Under the pieces are notes generated by a model. It saw only the letters and a program-made list of their open reading frames with translations. It was not told the origin of the DNA and ran no database searches. From contig NZ_JAOASQ010000063.1 of assembly GCF_030158565.1 (NCBI RefSeq), positions 1 through 64,000 on the forward strand: a DNA stretch of 64,000 nt. Reading direction: 5' to 3'. The translations under genes were made by a program, and so were the position numbers. This document shows, in pieces, positions 51,732 to 63,333 of the stretch (position 1 is the stretch's first letter; every line of letters starts with the position of its first letter). This stretch comes from Limnohabitans sp. (lineage in GTDB: Bacteria; Pseudomonadota; Gammaproteobacteria; Burkholderiales; Burkholderiaceae_C).

Positions 51732-52640
51732 ATGCAATCCCTTTTGAACGCCATCGCCCAGATGGACAAGACCACCGATGCGCGCCGTGTTTTCCACGGT
51801 CGTGGGGGTGTTTATCCCGACAGCGAACAGTGGACGCTCGATTGGTTTGCGCCGGTCTGGGTCTTGACGAGCTTCAAGCCCGTCACCGACGAAGAACTGG
51901 CGCAGTGCCACAGCGCGCTCGAACAACGGTGGCAAACGCTGGCGCCTGGTGAGCCGCTCAACTGGGTGTTCCAGTGCCGTGCCACCGGTCAGACCGAAAC
52001 CCGCTTGATGGCCGGCAGCGTGCCCGAAAAACACGTGGTGACAGAGCAGGGCGCGCAATACCTGGTGCATGTCTTGCGGGGGCAAAACCACGGTCTGTTT
52101 CTGGACATGGCCAATGGGCGTGAATGGCTCAAAAACCACGCCAAGCACGAAAACATCTTGAACCTGTTTGCCTACACCTGTGCCTTTTCGGTGGTGGCCC
52201 TGCAGGGCGGGGCGGCGCAAGTCGTCAATGTGGACATGAGCCAGGGTGCACTGGCGGTGGGGCAGCAAAACCACCGCCTCAACGATTTGCCGCCCAAAGC
52301 CCGGTTTTTGGGGCACGACATCTTCAAGACTTGGGGCAAGATCAACAAGATGGGCCCTTACGGTGTGGTCGTGATCGACCCGCCCAGCTACCAAAAAGGC
52401 AGCTTCATCGCGACCAAGGACTACATCAAGCTGATCCGCCGCCTGCCCGATCTGCTGGAGCCGCAAGGCCATGTGCTGCTGTGCCTGAACGCGCCGGAGT
52501 TGGACACGCAGTTTTTGCACAGCCAGGTGACCGAGGCTGCACCCAGCCTGCGCTTTGTGGAGCGCTTGGCCAATCCGGCCGCATTTGTCGATGTTTCACC
52601 CGAAAAATCCCTCAAAGTGCTGCATTACCAGAATGCCTGA
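51732..52640 (+). CDS. Class I SAM-dependent methyltransferase (RlmI-like)
   Basis: A 302-residue protein starting MQSLLNAIAQMDKTTDARRVFHGRG. Its Rossmann core has LNLFAYTCAFSVVAL (SAM motif I), VNVDMS, and the catalytic VVIDPPSYQKGSF. These match rRNA cytosine-C5/guanine methyltransferases of the RlmI/RlmK group, but it lacks the N-terminal PUA domain of RlmI. It probably modifies 23S rRNA; the site is unknown. A TTG at 51720 is an alternative start. Confidence 0.83.
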   Translation: MQSLLNAIAQMDKTTDARRVFHGRGGVYPDSEQWTLDWFAPVWVLTSFKPVTDEELAQCHSALEQRWQTLAPGEPLNWVFQCRATGQTETRLMAGSVPEKHVVTEQGAQYLVHVLRGQNHGLFLDMANGREWLKNHAKHENILNLFAYTCAFSVVALQGGAAQVVNVDMSQGALAVGQQNHRLNDLPPKARFLGHDIFKTWGKINKMGPYGVVVIDPPSYQKGSFIATKDYIKLIRRLPDLLEPQGHVLLCLNAPELDTQFLHSQVTEAAPSLRFVERLANPAAFVDVSPEKSLKVLHYQNA

Positions 52641-52711
52641 CCCGTCCTGAAAAGCTTCAGCTCAGGCCATTTTTTGGCACGCAGGCAGGGAAATCCCTTG
52701 CCCGGCACGGG

Positions 52712-52717
52712 TACAAT
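52712..52717 (+). promoter_or_regulatory. Possible -10 box of guaB
   Basis: TACAAT sits 22 bases before the guaB ATG, with GGAG just before the start. There is no matching -35 at standard spacing, so this is only suggestive. Confidence 0.35.
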
Positions 52718-52736
52718 CCATTTTTTGGAGCCTTAG

Positions 52737-54209
<1,473 letters not shown>

Positions 54210-54227
54210 AATCTCCAGTTGATCACC

Positions 54228-54256
54228 AAGGCGTCTGGACACCCAGACGCCTTTTC
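54228..54256 (+). terminator. Intrinsic terminator between guaB and guaA
   Basis: AAGGCGTCTGG and CCAGACGCCTT form an 11-bp perfect stem with loop ACAC, followed by a short T run. It would stop or attenuate guaB transcripts before guaA. Confidence 0.85.
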
Positions 54257-54262
54257 ATTTCT

Positions 54263-54268
54263 TATAGA
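54263..54268 (+). promoter_or_regulatory. Possible -10 box of guaA
   Basis: TATAGA lies directly after the guaB terminator and 12 bases before the guaA ATG. It may give guaA its own short-leader promoter. The -35 would overlap the terminator and is not clear. Confidence 0.3.
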
Positions 54269-54280
54269 ACGACGTTTGCC

Positions 54281-55894
54281 ATGCAGCATTCCAAGATCCT
54301 GATCCTCGACTTCGGCTCGCAAGTCACCCAGCTCATCGCACGCCGTGTGCGCGAAGCGCATGTCTTTTGCGAAGTCCATCCCTGCGATGTGAGCAGCGAC
54401 TGGGTGCGTGAGTACGCCAAGGACGGCAACCTCAAGGGCGTGATCTTGTCCGGCTCACACGCCAGCGTGTACGAGGTGGACGACAAAGCGCCCGATGCGG
54501 TGTTTGAGCTGGGCGTGCCGGTCTTGGGCATTTGCTACGGCATGCAGACCATGGCCCAGCAGCTGGGTGGCAAGGTGGAGGCGGGCACCACGCGCGAGTT
54601 TGGCTACGCCGAAGTCCGCGCCCACGGCCACACCCAACTGCTCAAAGGCATTGAAGACTTCGCCACGGCCGAAGGCCACGGCATGCTCAAGGTCTGGATG
54701 AGCCACGGCGACAAAGTCACCCAGCTGCCCGAAGGCTTCAAGGTCATGGCCTCGACCCCGGCTTGCCCCATTGCCGGCATGGCCGATGAGGCCCGCAAGT
54801 TCTATGCGGTGCAGTTCCATCCCGAAGTCACGCACACCGTGCAAGGTCAGGCACTGCTCAACCGCTTCGTGCTCGACATTTGCAAAGCCCGCCCTGACTG
54901 GATCATGGGCGACTACATCGAAGAGGCTGTGGCCAAAATCCGCGAGCAAGTGGGTGACGAAGAAGTCATCCTCGGCCTGTCGGGCGGTGTGGATTCGTCC
55001 GTGGCTGCGGCCCTGATCCACCGCGCCATCGGCGACAAGCTGACCTGCGTGTTTGTGGACCACGGCCTGCTGCGACTGAACGAAGGCGACATGGTGATGG
55101 ACATGTTTGTGGGCAAGCTGCACGCGCATGTGATTCGCGTGGATGCCAGTGAATTGTTCCTGGGCAAACTGGCTGGCGTGAGCGAGCCCGAAGCCAAACG
55201 CAAGATCATTGGCGGCCTGTTTGTGGACGTGTTCAAAGAACAAGCGGCCAAACTCAAGGCAGGCGACGGCGGCCACAAGGGCGCGACCTTCCTGGCCCAA
55301 GGCACCATCTACCCCGACGTGATCGAGTCGGGCGGTGCCAAGAGCAAAAAGGCCGTCACCATCAAGAGCCACCACAACGTGGGCGGCTTGCCCGAGCAAC
55401 TGGGCCTGAAACTGCTGGAGCCCCTGCGCGAACTGTTCAAAGACGAAGTGCGCGAGTTGGGCGTGGCGCTGGGCTTGCCCCGCGAAATGGTCTACCGCCA
55501 CCCCTTCCCAGGCCCGGGCCTGGGCGTGCGGATTTTGGGCGAAGTCAAAAAAGAATACGCCGACCTGCTGCGCCGTGCGGACGCGATCTTCATCGAAGAG
55601 CTGCGCAACTTCACGGGCGATAACGGCAAGACCTGGTACGACCTGACCAGCCAGGCCTTCACCGTCTTCCTGCCGGTGAAAAGCGTGGGCGTGATGGGCG
55701 ACGGCCGCACTTACGACTATGTGGTCGCCCTGCGCGCCGTGCAAACCAGCGACTTCATGACCGCCGACTGGGCCGAGCTGCCTTATGCGCTGCTCAAGAA
55801 AGTGTCGGGGCGCATCATCAATGAGGTGCGGGGGATTAACCGCGTCACTTACGACGTGAGTTCCAAACCACCGGCGACGATTGAGTGGGAATAA
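54281..55894 (+). CDS. guaA: GMP synthase (glutamine-hydrolysing)
   Basis: GuaA aminates XMP to GMP with glutamine and ATP. The 537-residue protein has a class I glutamine amidotransferase domain (catalytic Cys in GICYGMQTM near residue 86; His/Glu in QFHPEVTHT near 175), an ATP-pyrophosphatase domain ([19 protein letters not shown]), and a dimerisation domain ending [18 protein letters not shown], the typical C terminus. A hairpin follows before the convergent higA. Confidence 0.97.
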   Translation: MQHSKILILDFGSQVTQLIARRVREAHVFCEVHPCDVSSDWVREYAKDGNLKGVILSGSHASVYEVDDKAPDAVFELGVPVLGICYGMQTMAQQLGGKVEAGTTREFGYAEVRAHGHTQLLKGIEDFATAEGHGMLKVWMSHGDKVTQLPEGFKVMASTPACPIAGMADEARKFYAVQFHPEVTHTVQGQALLNRFVLDICKARPDWIMGDYIEEAVAKIREQVGDEEVILGLSGGVDSSVAAALIHRAIGDKLTCVFVDHGLLRLNEGDMVMDMFVGKLHAHVIRVDASELFLGKLAGVSEPEAKRKIIGGLFVDVFKEQAAKLKAGDGGHKGATFLAQGTIYPDVIESGGAKSKKAVTIKSHHNVGGLPEQLGLKLLEPLRELFKDEVRELGVALGLPREMVYRHPFPGPGLGVRILGEVKKEYADLLRRADAIFIEELRNFTGDNGKTWYDLTSQAFTVFLPVKSVGVMGDGRTYDYVVALRAVQTSDFMTADWAELPYALLKKVSGRIINEVRGINRVTYDVSSKPPATIEWE

Positions 55895-55895
55895 A

Positions 55896-55923
55896 AACAA
55901 AGGAACCCGAGGGTGCCTTTGTT
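55896..55923. terminator. Bidirectional terminator between guaA and higA
   Basis: AACAAAGG and CCTTTGTT pair across a stem with one A-G mismatch and inner ACC/GGT. A-rich left and T-rich right flanks fit both converging genes. Confidence 0.7.
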
Positions 55924-55924
55924 G

Positions 55925-56266
55925 TTAACGGGCCTGCACAGGTTGATATTCCCGAATCCTGTCCAGCGCATCTTGCATCGACATTCGTGCCACGGCCATG
56001 TCAAAGTCAGTTTGCAGACCCATCCAGAATTCGGCGCTGTTGCCAAAAAACTTGGCTAGGCGCAGTGCGGTGTCCACGGTAATGGCACGTTTTTCACGCA
56101 CGATGTCATTGATGCGCGGGGCGGGCACTTGCAGCGCCATGGACAGCGCGTGTGCCGTGAGTTGGTAGGGAATCAAAAACTCTTCGCGCAGCACCTCGCC
56201 GGGATGAATCGGCCGCATGCCGTTGGAGGGGACGAGATAAGGCGGGGTGGCTTCTTCAACTTTCAT
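55925..56266 (-). CDS. higA: HigA family antitoxin (XRE-type)
   Basis: A 113-residue antitoxin with the HigA signature NGMRPIHPGEVLREEFL near residue 15-30, followed by a helix-turn-helix (LTAHALSMALQVPAPRINDIVREKRAITVDTALRLAKFFG) that binds the operator and represses the operon. NSAEFWMGLQTDFDM is the conserved tail. It is downstream of higB with 11 bases between, the toxin-first order characteristic of higBA. Confidence 0.93.
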   Translation of the reverse strand: MKVEEATPPYLVPSNGMRPIHPGEVLREEFLIPYQLTAHALSMALQVPAPRINDIVREKRAITVDTALRLAKFFGNSAEFWMGLQTDFDMAVARMSMQDALDRIREYQPVQAR

Positions 56267-56277
56267 CGCTATTCCTT

Positions 56278-56556
56278 TCAGTGGTAGTCCACGATTTCGA
56301 CATCGAACACATGGCCGCTTTCAAAACGGAAGCAAATACGCCACTGGTCATTGATGCGGATGCTGTATTGATCTTTGCGGTTGCCTTTGAGTGCTTCGAG
56401 CCGGTTGTTGGGTGGGATTCGCAAGTCATCGAGCCGGGCAGAGCGTTGCAGCATGGCCAGTTTGCGTTCAGCAACCGTGCGGATGTTGACGAATCGTGCA
56501 ACGGACTGGCCCGAATACAAGGCCCATGTGTCTTTGCAGCGAAACGACTGAATCAT
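56278..56556 (-). CDS. higB: HigB/RelE-type toxin
   Basis: A 92-residue RelE-fold mRNA interferase, cutting ribosome-bound mRNA when HigA is lost. MIQSFRCKDTWALYSG, LDDLRIPPNNRLEALKGNRKDQYSIRINDQWRICFRF are typical HigB features; conserved Arg, Asn and Trp residues are present. The ATG at 56556 sits seven bases after a -10 box and has no ribosome site, so the message is likely leaderless. The product is toxic only without its partner. Confidence 0.93.
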   Translation of the reverse strand: MIQSFRCKDTWALYSGQSVARFVNIRTVAERKLAMLQRSARLDDLRIPPNNRLEALKGNRKDQYSIRINDQWRICFRFESGHVFDVEIVDYH

Positions 56557-56563
56557 GCTGGCT

Positions 56564-56592
56564 ATCGTATAACGTCAGACGTTAAACGTCAA
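56564..56592 (-). promoter_or_regulatory. higBA promoter with operator between -35 and -10
   Basis: On the minus strand TTGACG (56592-56587), a 17-base spacer and TACGAT (56569-56564) make a good sigma-70 promoter. Seven bases later comes the higB ATG. The spacer contains the palindrome AACGTCAGACGTT (56571-56583), a natural site for HigA, and ACGT recurs at 7-base intervals (56572, 56579, 56586). Confidence 0.75.
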
Positions 56593-56667
56593 CGGGTATT
56601 GAGTCTTTCTATGAACGTGTTTTGTGGAGTGCCAATGCGTTCAGTGGTTTGGTACATTCACCCCACC

Positions 56668-57324
56668 ATGTACCTGCCCAAACAGTTCCACAACACCGAC
56701 CCCGTCATCGCTCAGCGCATCATGCGCGAGCACCCTTTGGCCTGCATCGTATCGGTGGGGGATGACGGGTTTCCGGTACTCAGTCACATTCCAATGCACT
56801 GGCAAGCCGTGTCTTTGTGGGGCGAAGACGCACCCGAGCACGGCGTTTTGCTGGGGCACTGCGCGCGGGCGAACCCGCATGCGCAGTTGCTGGCTTCGCA
56901 GCCTCACGCTTTGGTGAGCTTCATGGGGCCGCAGGCTTACATGTCGCCCGGCGTTTATGCCGACAAGCAGCGTGTGCCGACCTGGACTTATCTGGCGGTG
57001 CAAGCCAAGGTTCAAACGCGGATCATCGACCCGCACACCGACCGGGACCGCCTGCTCAAATGCCTGATCGCGGACCACGAGCCGTCTTATGCCCAGCAGT
57101 GGCGCGAACTGCCCGAAAGCTACACCACCGGTATGCTCAACGGCATCGTCGCATTTGAAATGCGCATTGTTGAAATGCACTGCGCGGTCAAGCTCAACCA
57201 ACACCGCCCCGAAGCGCATGCCGCCATGCACGCGGCATATGCGGCCGGTCCGGCGAATGCCCAAGCACTGGCCCGCTGGATGGAACACATCGGGCTGGTG
57301 CCGCCTGCACAGCCCCAAGGATGA
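56668..57324 (+). CDS. PaiB-type FMN-binding protein
   Basis: A 218-residue protein starting MYLPKQFHNTDPVIAQRIMREHPLACIVSVGDDGFPVLSHIPMHW, the typical PaiB start. The split-barrel flavin-binding fold is supported by LLGHCARANPHAQLL and the conserved PTWTYLAVQAKV. PaiB was named in Bacillus for repressing sporulation and protease genes; a flavin or redox role is more likely here. A start at 56635 is also open. It begins 75 bases from the higBA promoter, divergently. Confidence 0.9.
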   Translation: MYLPKQFHNTDPVIAQRIMREHPLACIVSVGDDGFPVLSHIPMHWQAVSLWGEDAPEHGVLLGHCARANPHAQLLASQPHALVSFMGPQAYMSPGVYADKQRVPTWTYLAVQAKVQTRIIDPHTDRDRLLKCLIADHEPSYAQQWRELPESYTTGMLNGIVAFEMRIVEMHCAVKLNQHRPEAHAAMHAAYAAGPANAQALARWMEHIGLVPPAQPQG

Positions 57325-57330
57325 CGCAGC

Positions 57331-59048
<1,718 letters not shown>

Positions 59049-59116
59049 TTCGCTTGCGCACGGCCCTTGCCGAGCACCAAAGCGCAGCGAAGCGTGACCG
59101 CAATTGAACAAAGATC

Positions 59117-60028
59117 ATGGCCCATATCTACATTTTTTCCCCCTCCAGCGCGGTGCGCGACAAAGCCGCTTTCCGCCGTGGCGTGAAGCGCCTGCAAGCC
59201 CAAGGCCATGAAGTCGAGGTGGACGAAGCGGCGTTGGCCAGCCACATGCGCTTTGCGGGCGACGACGCGACACGCATCGCGGCCATCACGCGAGCAGCCG
59301 CCAGCGGGGCCGATGTGGCGCTGATTTCGCGTGGTGGTTACGGCCTCACGCGCATCCTGTCCGCCTTGCCCTACAAACAGATCGCCAAAGCCATCGATGG
59401 AGGCACGCAGTTTGTGGGCTTGAGCGATTTCACCGCCGTCAACCAGGCGGTGTATGCCAAGACTGGCCGCATCAGCTGGCAAGGCCCCGCATTGGGCGAA
59501 GACTTCGGTCCCGAACAGCAGCCCGACGACATCATGCAAGCCTGCTTTGACGACTTGCTGCTGGAGCAGGGCGAGGGCACCGGCTGGCAACTGCCCAAGC
59601 TGGAGGCCGAGCGCCGCGTGTTGGTCAAAGACGCGGCGCTGTGGGGCGGCAACCTGACGGTGCTGACCTCGCTGTTGGGCACACCGTACTTCCCGCAAGT
59701 CAAGGGTGGCGTGCTCTTTCTTGAGGACGTGGGAGAGCACCCTTACCGCATCGAGCGCATGCTCACGCAGCTGTTGCATGCGGGCGTGTTGGCTCAGCAA
59801 AAAGCGGTGTTGATGGGGCAGTTCACCAATTACAAGCTGGTGCCCGCGCACGACAAAGGCTTCAAGCTGGCCACGGTGGTCGAATGGCTGCGCACCCAGA
59901 TAAAGGCGCCTGTGCTCACCAGCTTGCCCTTTGGCCATGTCGAAACCAAGGTGCTGCTGCCCGTGGGCGCCAAGGTGGACCTTGTCACCGAAGGGCGTGA
60001 CGCGCTGATGGTTTGGGGCCATATTTAA
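59117..60028 (+). CDS. ldcA: Muramoyltetrapeptide (LD-)carboxypeptidase
   Basis: LdcA (peptidase family S66) removes the terminal D-Ala from recycled murein tetrapeptides in the cytoplasm. The 303-residue protein has SRGGYGLTRIL near residue 75, the nucleophilic Ser in FVGLSDFTA near 97-104, GGNLTVLTSLLGTPY, and FLEDVGEHPYRIERML with the catalytic Glu and later GHVETKVLLPVG with His. It fits peptidoglycan recycling. The next gene starts 63 bases on. Confidence 0.93.
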   Translation: MAHIYIFSPSSAVRDKAAFRRGVKRLQAQGHEVEVDEAALASHMRFAGDDATRIAAITRAAASGADVALISRGGYGLTRILSALPYKQIAKAIDGGTQFVGLSDFTAVNQAVYAKTGRISWQGPALGEDFGPEQQPDDIMQACFDDLLLEQGEGTGWQLPKLEAERRVLVKDAALWGGNLTVLTSLLGTPYFPQVKGGVLFLEDVGEHPYRIERMLTQLLHAGVLAQQKAVLMGQFTNYKLVPAHDKGFKLATVVEWLRTQIKAPVLTSLPFGHVETKVLLPVGAKVDLVTEGRDALMVWGHI

Positions 60029-60091
60029 AAAAGCATCAAAGCCTGAACAGGCCAGACAAGAGGCGTGCCCAACGCCCAACAGGAGACACCC

Positions 60092-62569
60092 ATGAAATGG
60101 ATTGGAAGACTCGTTTTGCTGCTGCTGGCCGCCGTGTTGGTGTCAGGCGGCGCATTGGCCGTGCACTTGCTGCGCAGCATGCCGCAACTAGACGGACAGC
60201 TCAAACTGGCGGGCTTGAGTGCCCCGGCCAGCATCACCCGCGATGCCGCTGATGTGACGCACATCGAAGGTGCCACCGCCTTGGATACTTGGCGTGCGCT
60301 GGGCTTTGTGCATGCGCAAGAACGCGGCTGGCAGCTCGAATTCAACCGCCGCCTGATGCGCGGCGAGTTGTCTGAAATGTTGGGTGCGGCCACGCTGGAC
60401 ACCGACAAACTCATGCGCACGCTGGGCATCATCGGCATGGCCCAAAAACAGTTGAAGGGTTTATCGCCTGCAACACAAGCGGCCCTGCAGGCCTACAGCG
60501 AAGGCATTCAAAACGCCTGGGCCAGTGGCGCTGTGCGGCCATCGCCCGAATTCAAGCTGCTCGGCACCGTGGCCGGTGGCCCCAAAGGTCAAGCTTGGTC
60601 ACCCGAAGACAGCCTGGGCTGGGCGCTGATGATGGCGCTTGATTTGGGGGGCAACTGGGGGCAGGAATTCGCCCGTTTGTCGGCCTCGCAGGTGCTCAAC
60701 CGTGAGCAGCTGTGGCAACTTTTGCCACCGTACCCGGGCGAAAAACCCGCCACCGCAGTGGATTTGCCCGCCTTGTATGCCGAGTTGGGCGTCTACACCC
60801 CCAAGGACAAAAACGCATTGGCCATCGAGCCGGCGCCCACCGCCCTGGCCCAATGGTCAGCCGACTGGGTGCGCGATGTTGGCGTTCTGGAAGGCAAGGG
60901 CAGCAACAATTGGGTGGTGCCCGGCAGCCGCACCGTCAGCGGCAAACCCCTGCTGGCCAACGACCCGCACTTGGCTTTGAGTTCGCCCGCCATTTGGTAT
61001 TTCGCGCACCTCAAAGCGCCTGCGGGCGAGTTGCCCGGTGGACACAAACACCCCGCGCTGGATGTGATCGGGGCCACCTTGCCTGGTTTGCCCTTTGTGG
61101 TGCTGGGCCGTACCCAAGGCGTGGCCTGGGGCTTTACCAACACCGGCCCGGATGTTCAGGATTTGTACCTGGAGCAGCTGGACGCAGCCCAACCCGGCCA
61201 ATACCGCACGCCCACCGGATGGGCTGCATTTGAACAGCGCGCCGAAACCATCCGCATCAAAGGGCAGGGCGATGTGACCCTGCAAGTGCGCAGTACGCGC
61301 CACGGGCCGGTCATCAGCGACGTACAAGCTCAGTACGGCAAACTCATCAACAAGCAGCGCTACGCCATCAGCCTGCGCTGGTCGGCTTTGACCGAAGACA
61401 ACAAAACAGTCGAAGCGGGCATGCTGACCAACTGGGCGCAAACCGTGCCCGAGTTGCAAAAAGCCTTCACCGACAACCATGCGCCCATGCAAAGCGTGGT
61501 CATGGCCGACACGTTGGGCGATGTGGCGTTTCAGGCCGTGGGCAAGCTGCCTATTCGCTCACCTCAAAACGACATTCGGGGCGTGGCGCCTGCCCCCGGA
61601 TGGCTGGCCCAATACGACTGGACCGGCTGGCTGCCCGCCTCGGAAAACCCCACAGTCGATCGCCCAACCATCGAATCCAAAGGCTGGCACGCCACCGCCA
61701 ACCAAAACGTCCTGCCTCCGGGCTATGCACATTTTGTGGGCGGCGACTGGACCACGCCTGAACGCTTTGACCGCATCGAACAACTGCTGGCCGCCAGCCC
61801 TCAACACAGCCGGGAAAGCCTGCAAGCCATACAAAACGACGTCATGTCGCTGGGTGCGAAAGCCCTGCTGCCGGTGGTTCTGACCGCCAAAGCTCAACAC
61901 CCGCTGGGCGATCAAGCCCTGAAAATGCTGGCCACTTTTGACGGGCAAATGACAGCAGACAGCGCTGCTGCGCTGGTGTTCAACGTCTGGGCCGACGAGT
62001 TGACACGCGGTTTGCTGGTGCCGCATCTGGGGGCCGAGCGTTTTCAGGCGCTGTATGGCAAACGCCATTTCCGTGCGGCGGTGGAAGGCATTGTGAAACG
62101 CTCGGACGCTTTTTGGTGCGGCGCTGCAGGCTGCCCGGTGCAAGTGTCTGCTGCGCTCGATCGTGCTTTGACCCGCATTGCCCCCCAACATGGCAAGGAC
62201 ATGCGCACCTGGCGATGGGGTGCTTGGCACCCGGCCATCAGCAGCCACAAACCCTTTGGCAAAGTGCCTTATTTGAACGCCGTGTTTGATGTGCGCACTG
62301 AGAGTGCAGGGGACTTGTTCACGGTGAATGTGGGCCAATACTGGGCCAACGACCCCAAAGAACTCTTTGCCAACCGCCATGCGGCGTCGATGCGGGCGGT
62401 CTACGACCTGGCCGAACCCGAGCAATCGGTGTTCATTTACCAAACGGGTCAATCAGGCCATGCCTTTGACCCGCGCAGCCGAGACATGGCCAAAGCTTGG
62501 GCCTCGGGGCATTACAGGTCCTTGAAATCCCAAAGCAAACCCCAACACACCCTGATATTGACCCCTTGA
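60092..62569 (+). CDS. Penicillin acylase family protein (Ntn-hydrolase)
   Basis: A self-processing periplasmic Ntn-hydrolase of 825 residues from ATG 60092, with AGGAG just upstream. The N-terminal hydrophobic segment (WIGRLVLLLLAAVLVSGGALAVHLL) is an export signal or anchor. The alpha subunit is followed by the cleavage region GKGSNNWVVPGSRT, whose Ser becomes the nucleophile of the beta subunit. Substrates of this family include penicillins, acyl-homoserine lactones and other amides; which one is unknown here. LdcA is its upstream neighbour. Confidence 0.91.
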   Translation: MKWIGRLVLLLLAAVLVSGGALAVHLLRSMPQLDGQLKLAGLSAPASITRDAADVTHIEGATALDTWRALGFVHAQERGWQLEFNRRLMRGELSEMLGAATLDTDKLMRTLGIIGMAQKQLKGLSPATQAALQAYSEGIQNAWASGAVRPSPEFKLLGTVAGGPKGQAWSPEDSLGWALMMALDLGGNWGQEFARLSASQVLNREQLWQLLPPYPGEKPATAVDLPALYAELGVYTPKDKNALAIEPAPTALAQWSADWVRDVGVLEGKGSNNWVVPGSRTVSGKPLLANDPHLALSSPAIWYFAHLKAPAGELPGGHKHPALDVIGATLPGLPFVVLGRTQGVAWGFTNTGPDVQDLYLEQLDAAQPGQYRTPTGWAAFEQRAETIRIKGQGDVTLQVRSTRHGPVISDVQAQYGKLINKQRYAISLRWSALTEDNKTVEAGMLTNWAQTVPELQKAFTDNHAPMQSVVMADTLGDVAFQAVGKLPIRSPQNDIRGVAPAPGWLAQYDWTGWLPASENPTVDRPTIESKGWHATANQNVLPPGYAHFVGGDWTTPERFDRIEQLLAASPQHSRESLQAIQNDVMSLGAKALLPVVLTAKAQHPLGDQALKMLATFDGQMTADSAAALVFNVWADELTRGLLVPHLGAERFQALYGKRHFRAAVEGIVKRSDAFWCGAAGCPVQVSAALDRALTRIAPQHGKDMRTWRWGAWHPAISSHKPFGKVPYLNAVFDVRTESAGDLFTVNVGQYWANDPKELFANRHAASMRAVYDLAEPEQSVFIYQTGQSGHAFDPRSRDMAKAWASGHYRSLKSQSKPQHTLILTP

Positions 62570-62586
62570 GCTTGGCCGCAGATGGC

Positions 62587-63123
62587 TCATCGAACCAGGT
62601 CCTCGATGGCATCGACCACCATGTTGGTGCCCACAGCCAAGAGCAAGATGTCGGAGGCGACCCTGACGTAGCGGTAGCCCGAGGGCGGTACACCCAAGGT
62701 CAGCACCACGCTGCGGGGCACTTCGTAATAGACCAAGCCTGCAGGCAAGGGATGGCCGCGCTGCCACTTTCGGGCTTGTCCAGGCGGCATGCAACTGCCC
62801 CCTTTTTTGGCGAGCCCAGGCGGGCAATAGCCTCTGTTTTCGGGGCGCCCGTAATACTCCTGGGCCGCTTCGCGGTGGTGCGACTGAAAATAGGAACCGA
62901 TCTGAACGGGTCCGTTGTAAGAGGGCGGGTGCCTGCCTTCACGGTAAGGCATGTCGCGACCTGCTTGACGATCTTCCCGCTGCTGCTGTTGGCCTTGGTG
63001 CGTTTGAGGCTTGTGAGGTTTGTCGCGTTTGTCGTGGCCCGGTTGGGCATTGGCGGGCTCCAGCATCCAGCACGCTTGCGTCACAGCCAGCAAAGCCGAA
63101 ATGATCGCAGATGTGTTTTTCAT
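62587..63123 (-). CDS. RcnB-like periplasmic protein
   Basis: A 178-residue exported protein from ATG 63123 with AAGGA upstream. Signal sequence ends around ANAQ. The middle is very rich in His, Gln, Lys and Arg (HDKRDKPHKPQTHQGQQQQRED). CPPGLAKKGGSCMPPGQARKW and the C-terminal GVPPSGYRYVRVASDILLLAVGTNMVVDAI match RcnB/YohN-type nickel-cobalt homeostasis proteins. Metal specificity cannot be read. It converges on the penicillin acylase gene; 17 bases separate them. Confidence 0.82.
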   Translation of the reverse strand: MKNTSAIISALLAVTQACWMLEPANAQPGHDKRDKPHKPQTHQGQQQQREDRQAGRDMPYREGRHPPSYNGPVQIGSYFQSHHREAAQEYYGRPENRGYCPPGLAKKGGSCMPPGQARKWQRGHPLPAGLVYYEVPRSVVLTLGVPPSGYRYVRVASDILLLAVGTNMVVDAIEDLVR

Positions 63124-63307
63124 GGCGTTTTCCTTCTGAGACGGTTTCTGTGTACTCAGCACAGTTGTCGATCGTCAGCTCAGAAGATAGCTTTTCAAAC
63201 CAGAATGGACGGTGCGTTGGCGCTCATTCATGCTTCATTGGATTCATCTTTGAATGCATATCTGAATGACTTAACATAATATACATCGTACGAACTTGTT
63301 GATAGAA

Positions 63308-63322
63308 GGAGTGTGACACTCC
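63308..63322 (-). other. Small palindrome after the ankyrin gene
   Basis: GGAGTG-TGA-CACTCC is a perfect 6-bp inverted repeat just past the ankyrin gene stop on the minus strand, followed by TTCTATC. It may be a weak terminator. The rest of the gap to the RcnB-like gene must hold that gene's promoter, but no convincing one is visible. Confidence 0.35.
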
Positions 63323-63333
63323 AAGACAGTCCC

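Noticed and set aside
54455-55900. A 481-codon open frame antisense to guaA
   Set aside because: Complement shadow; no domain and it reaches into the terminator.
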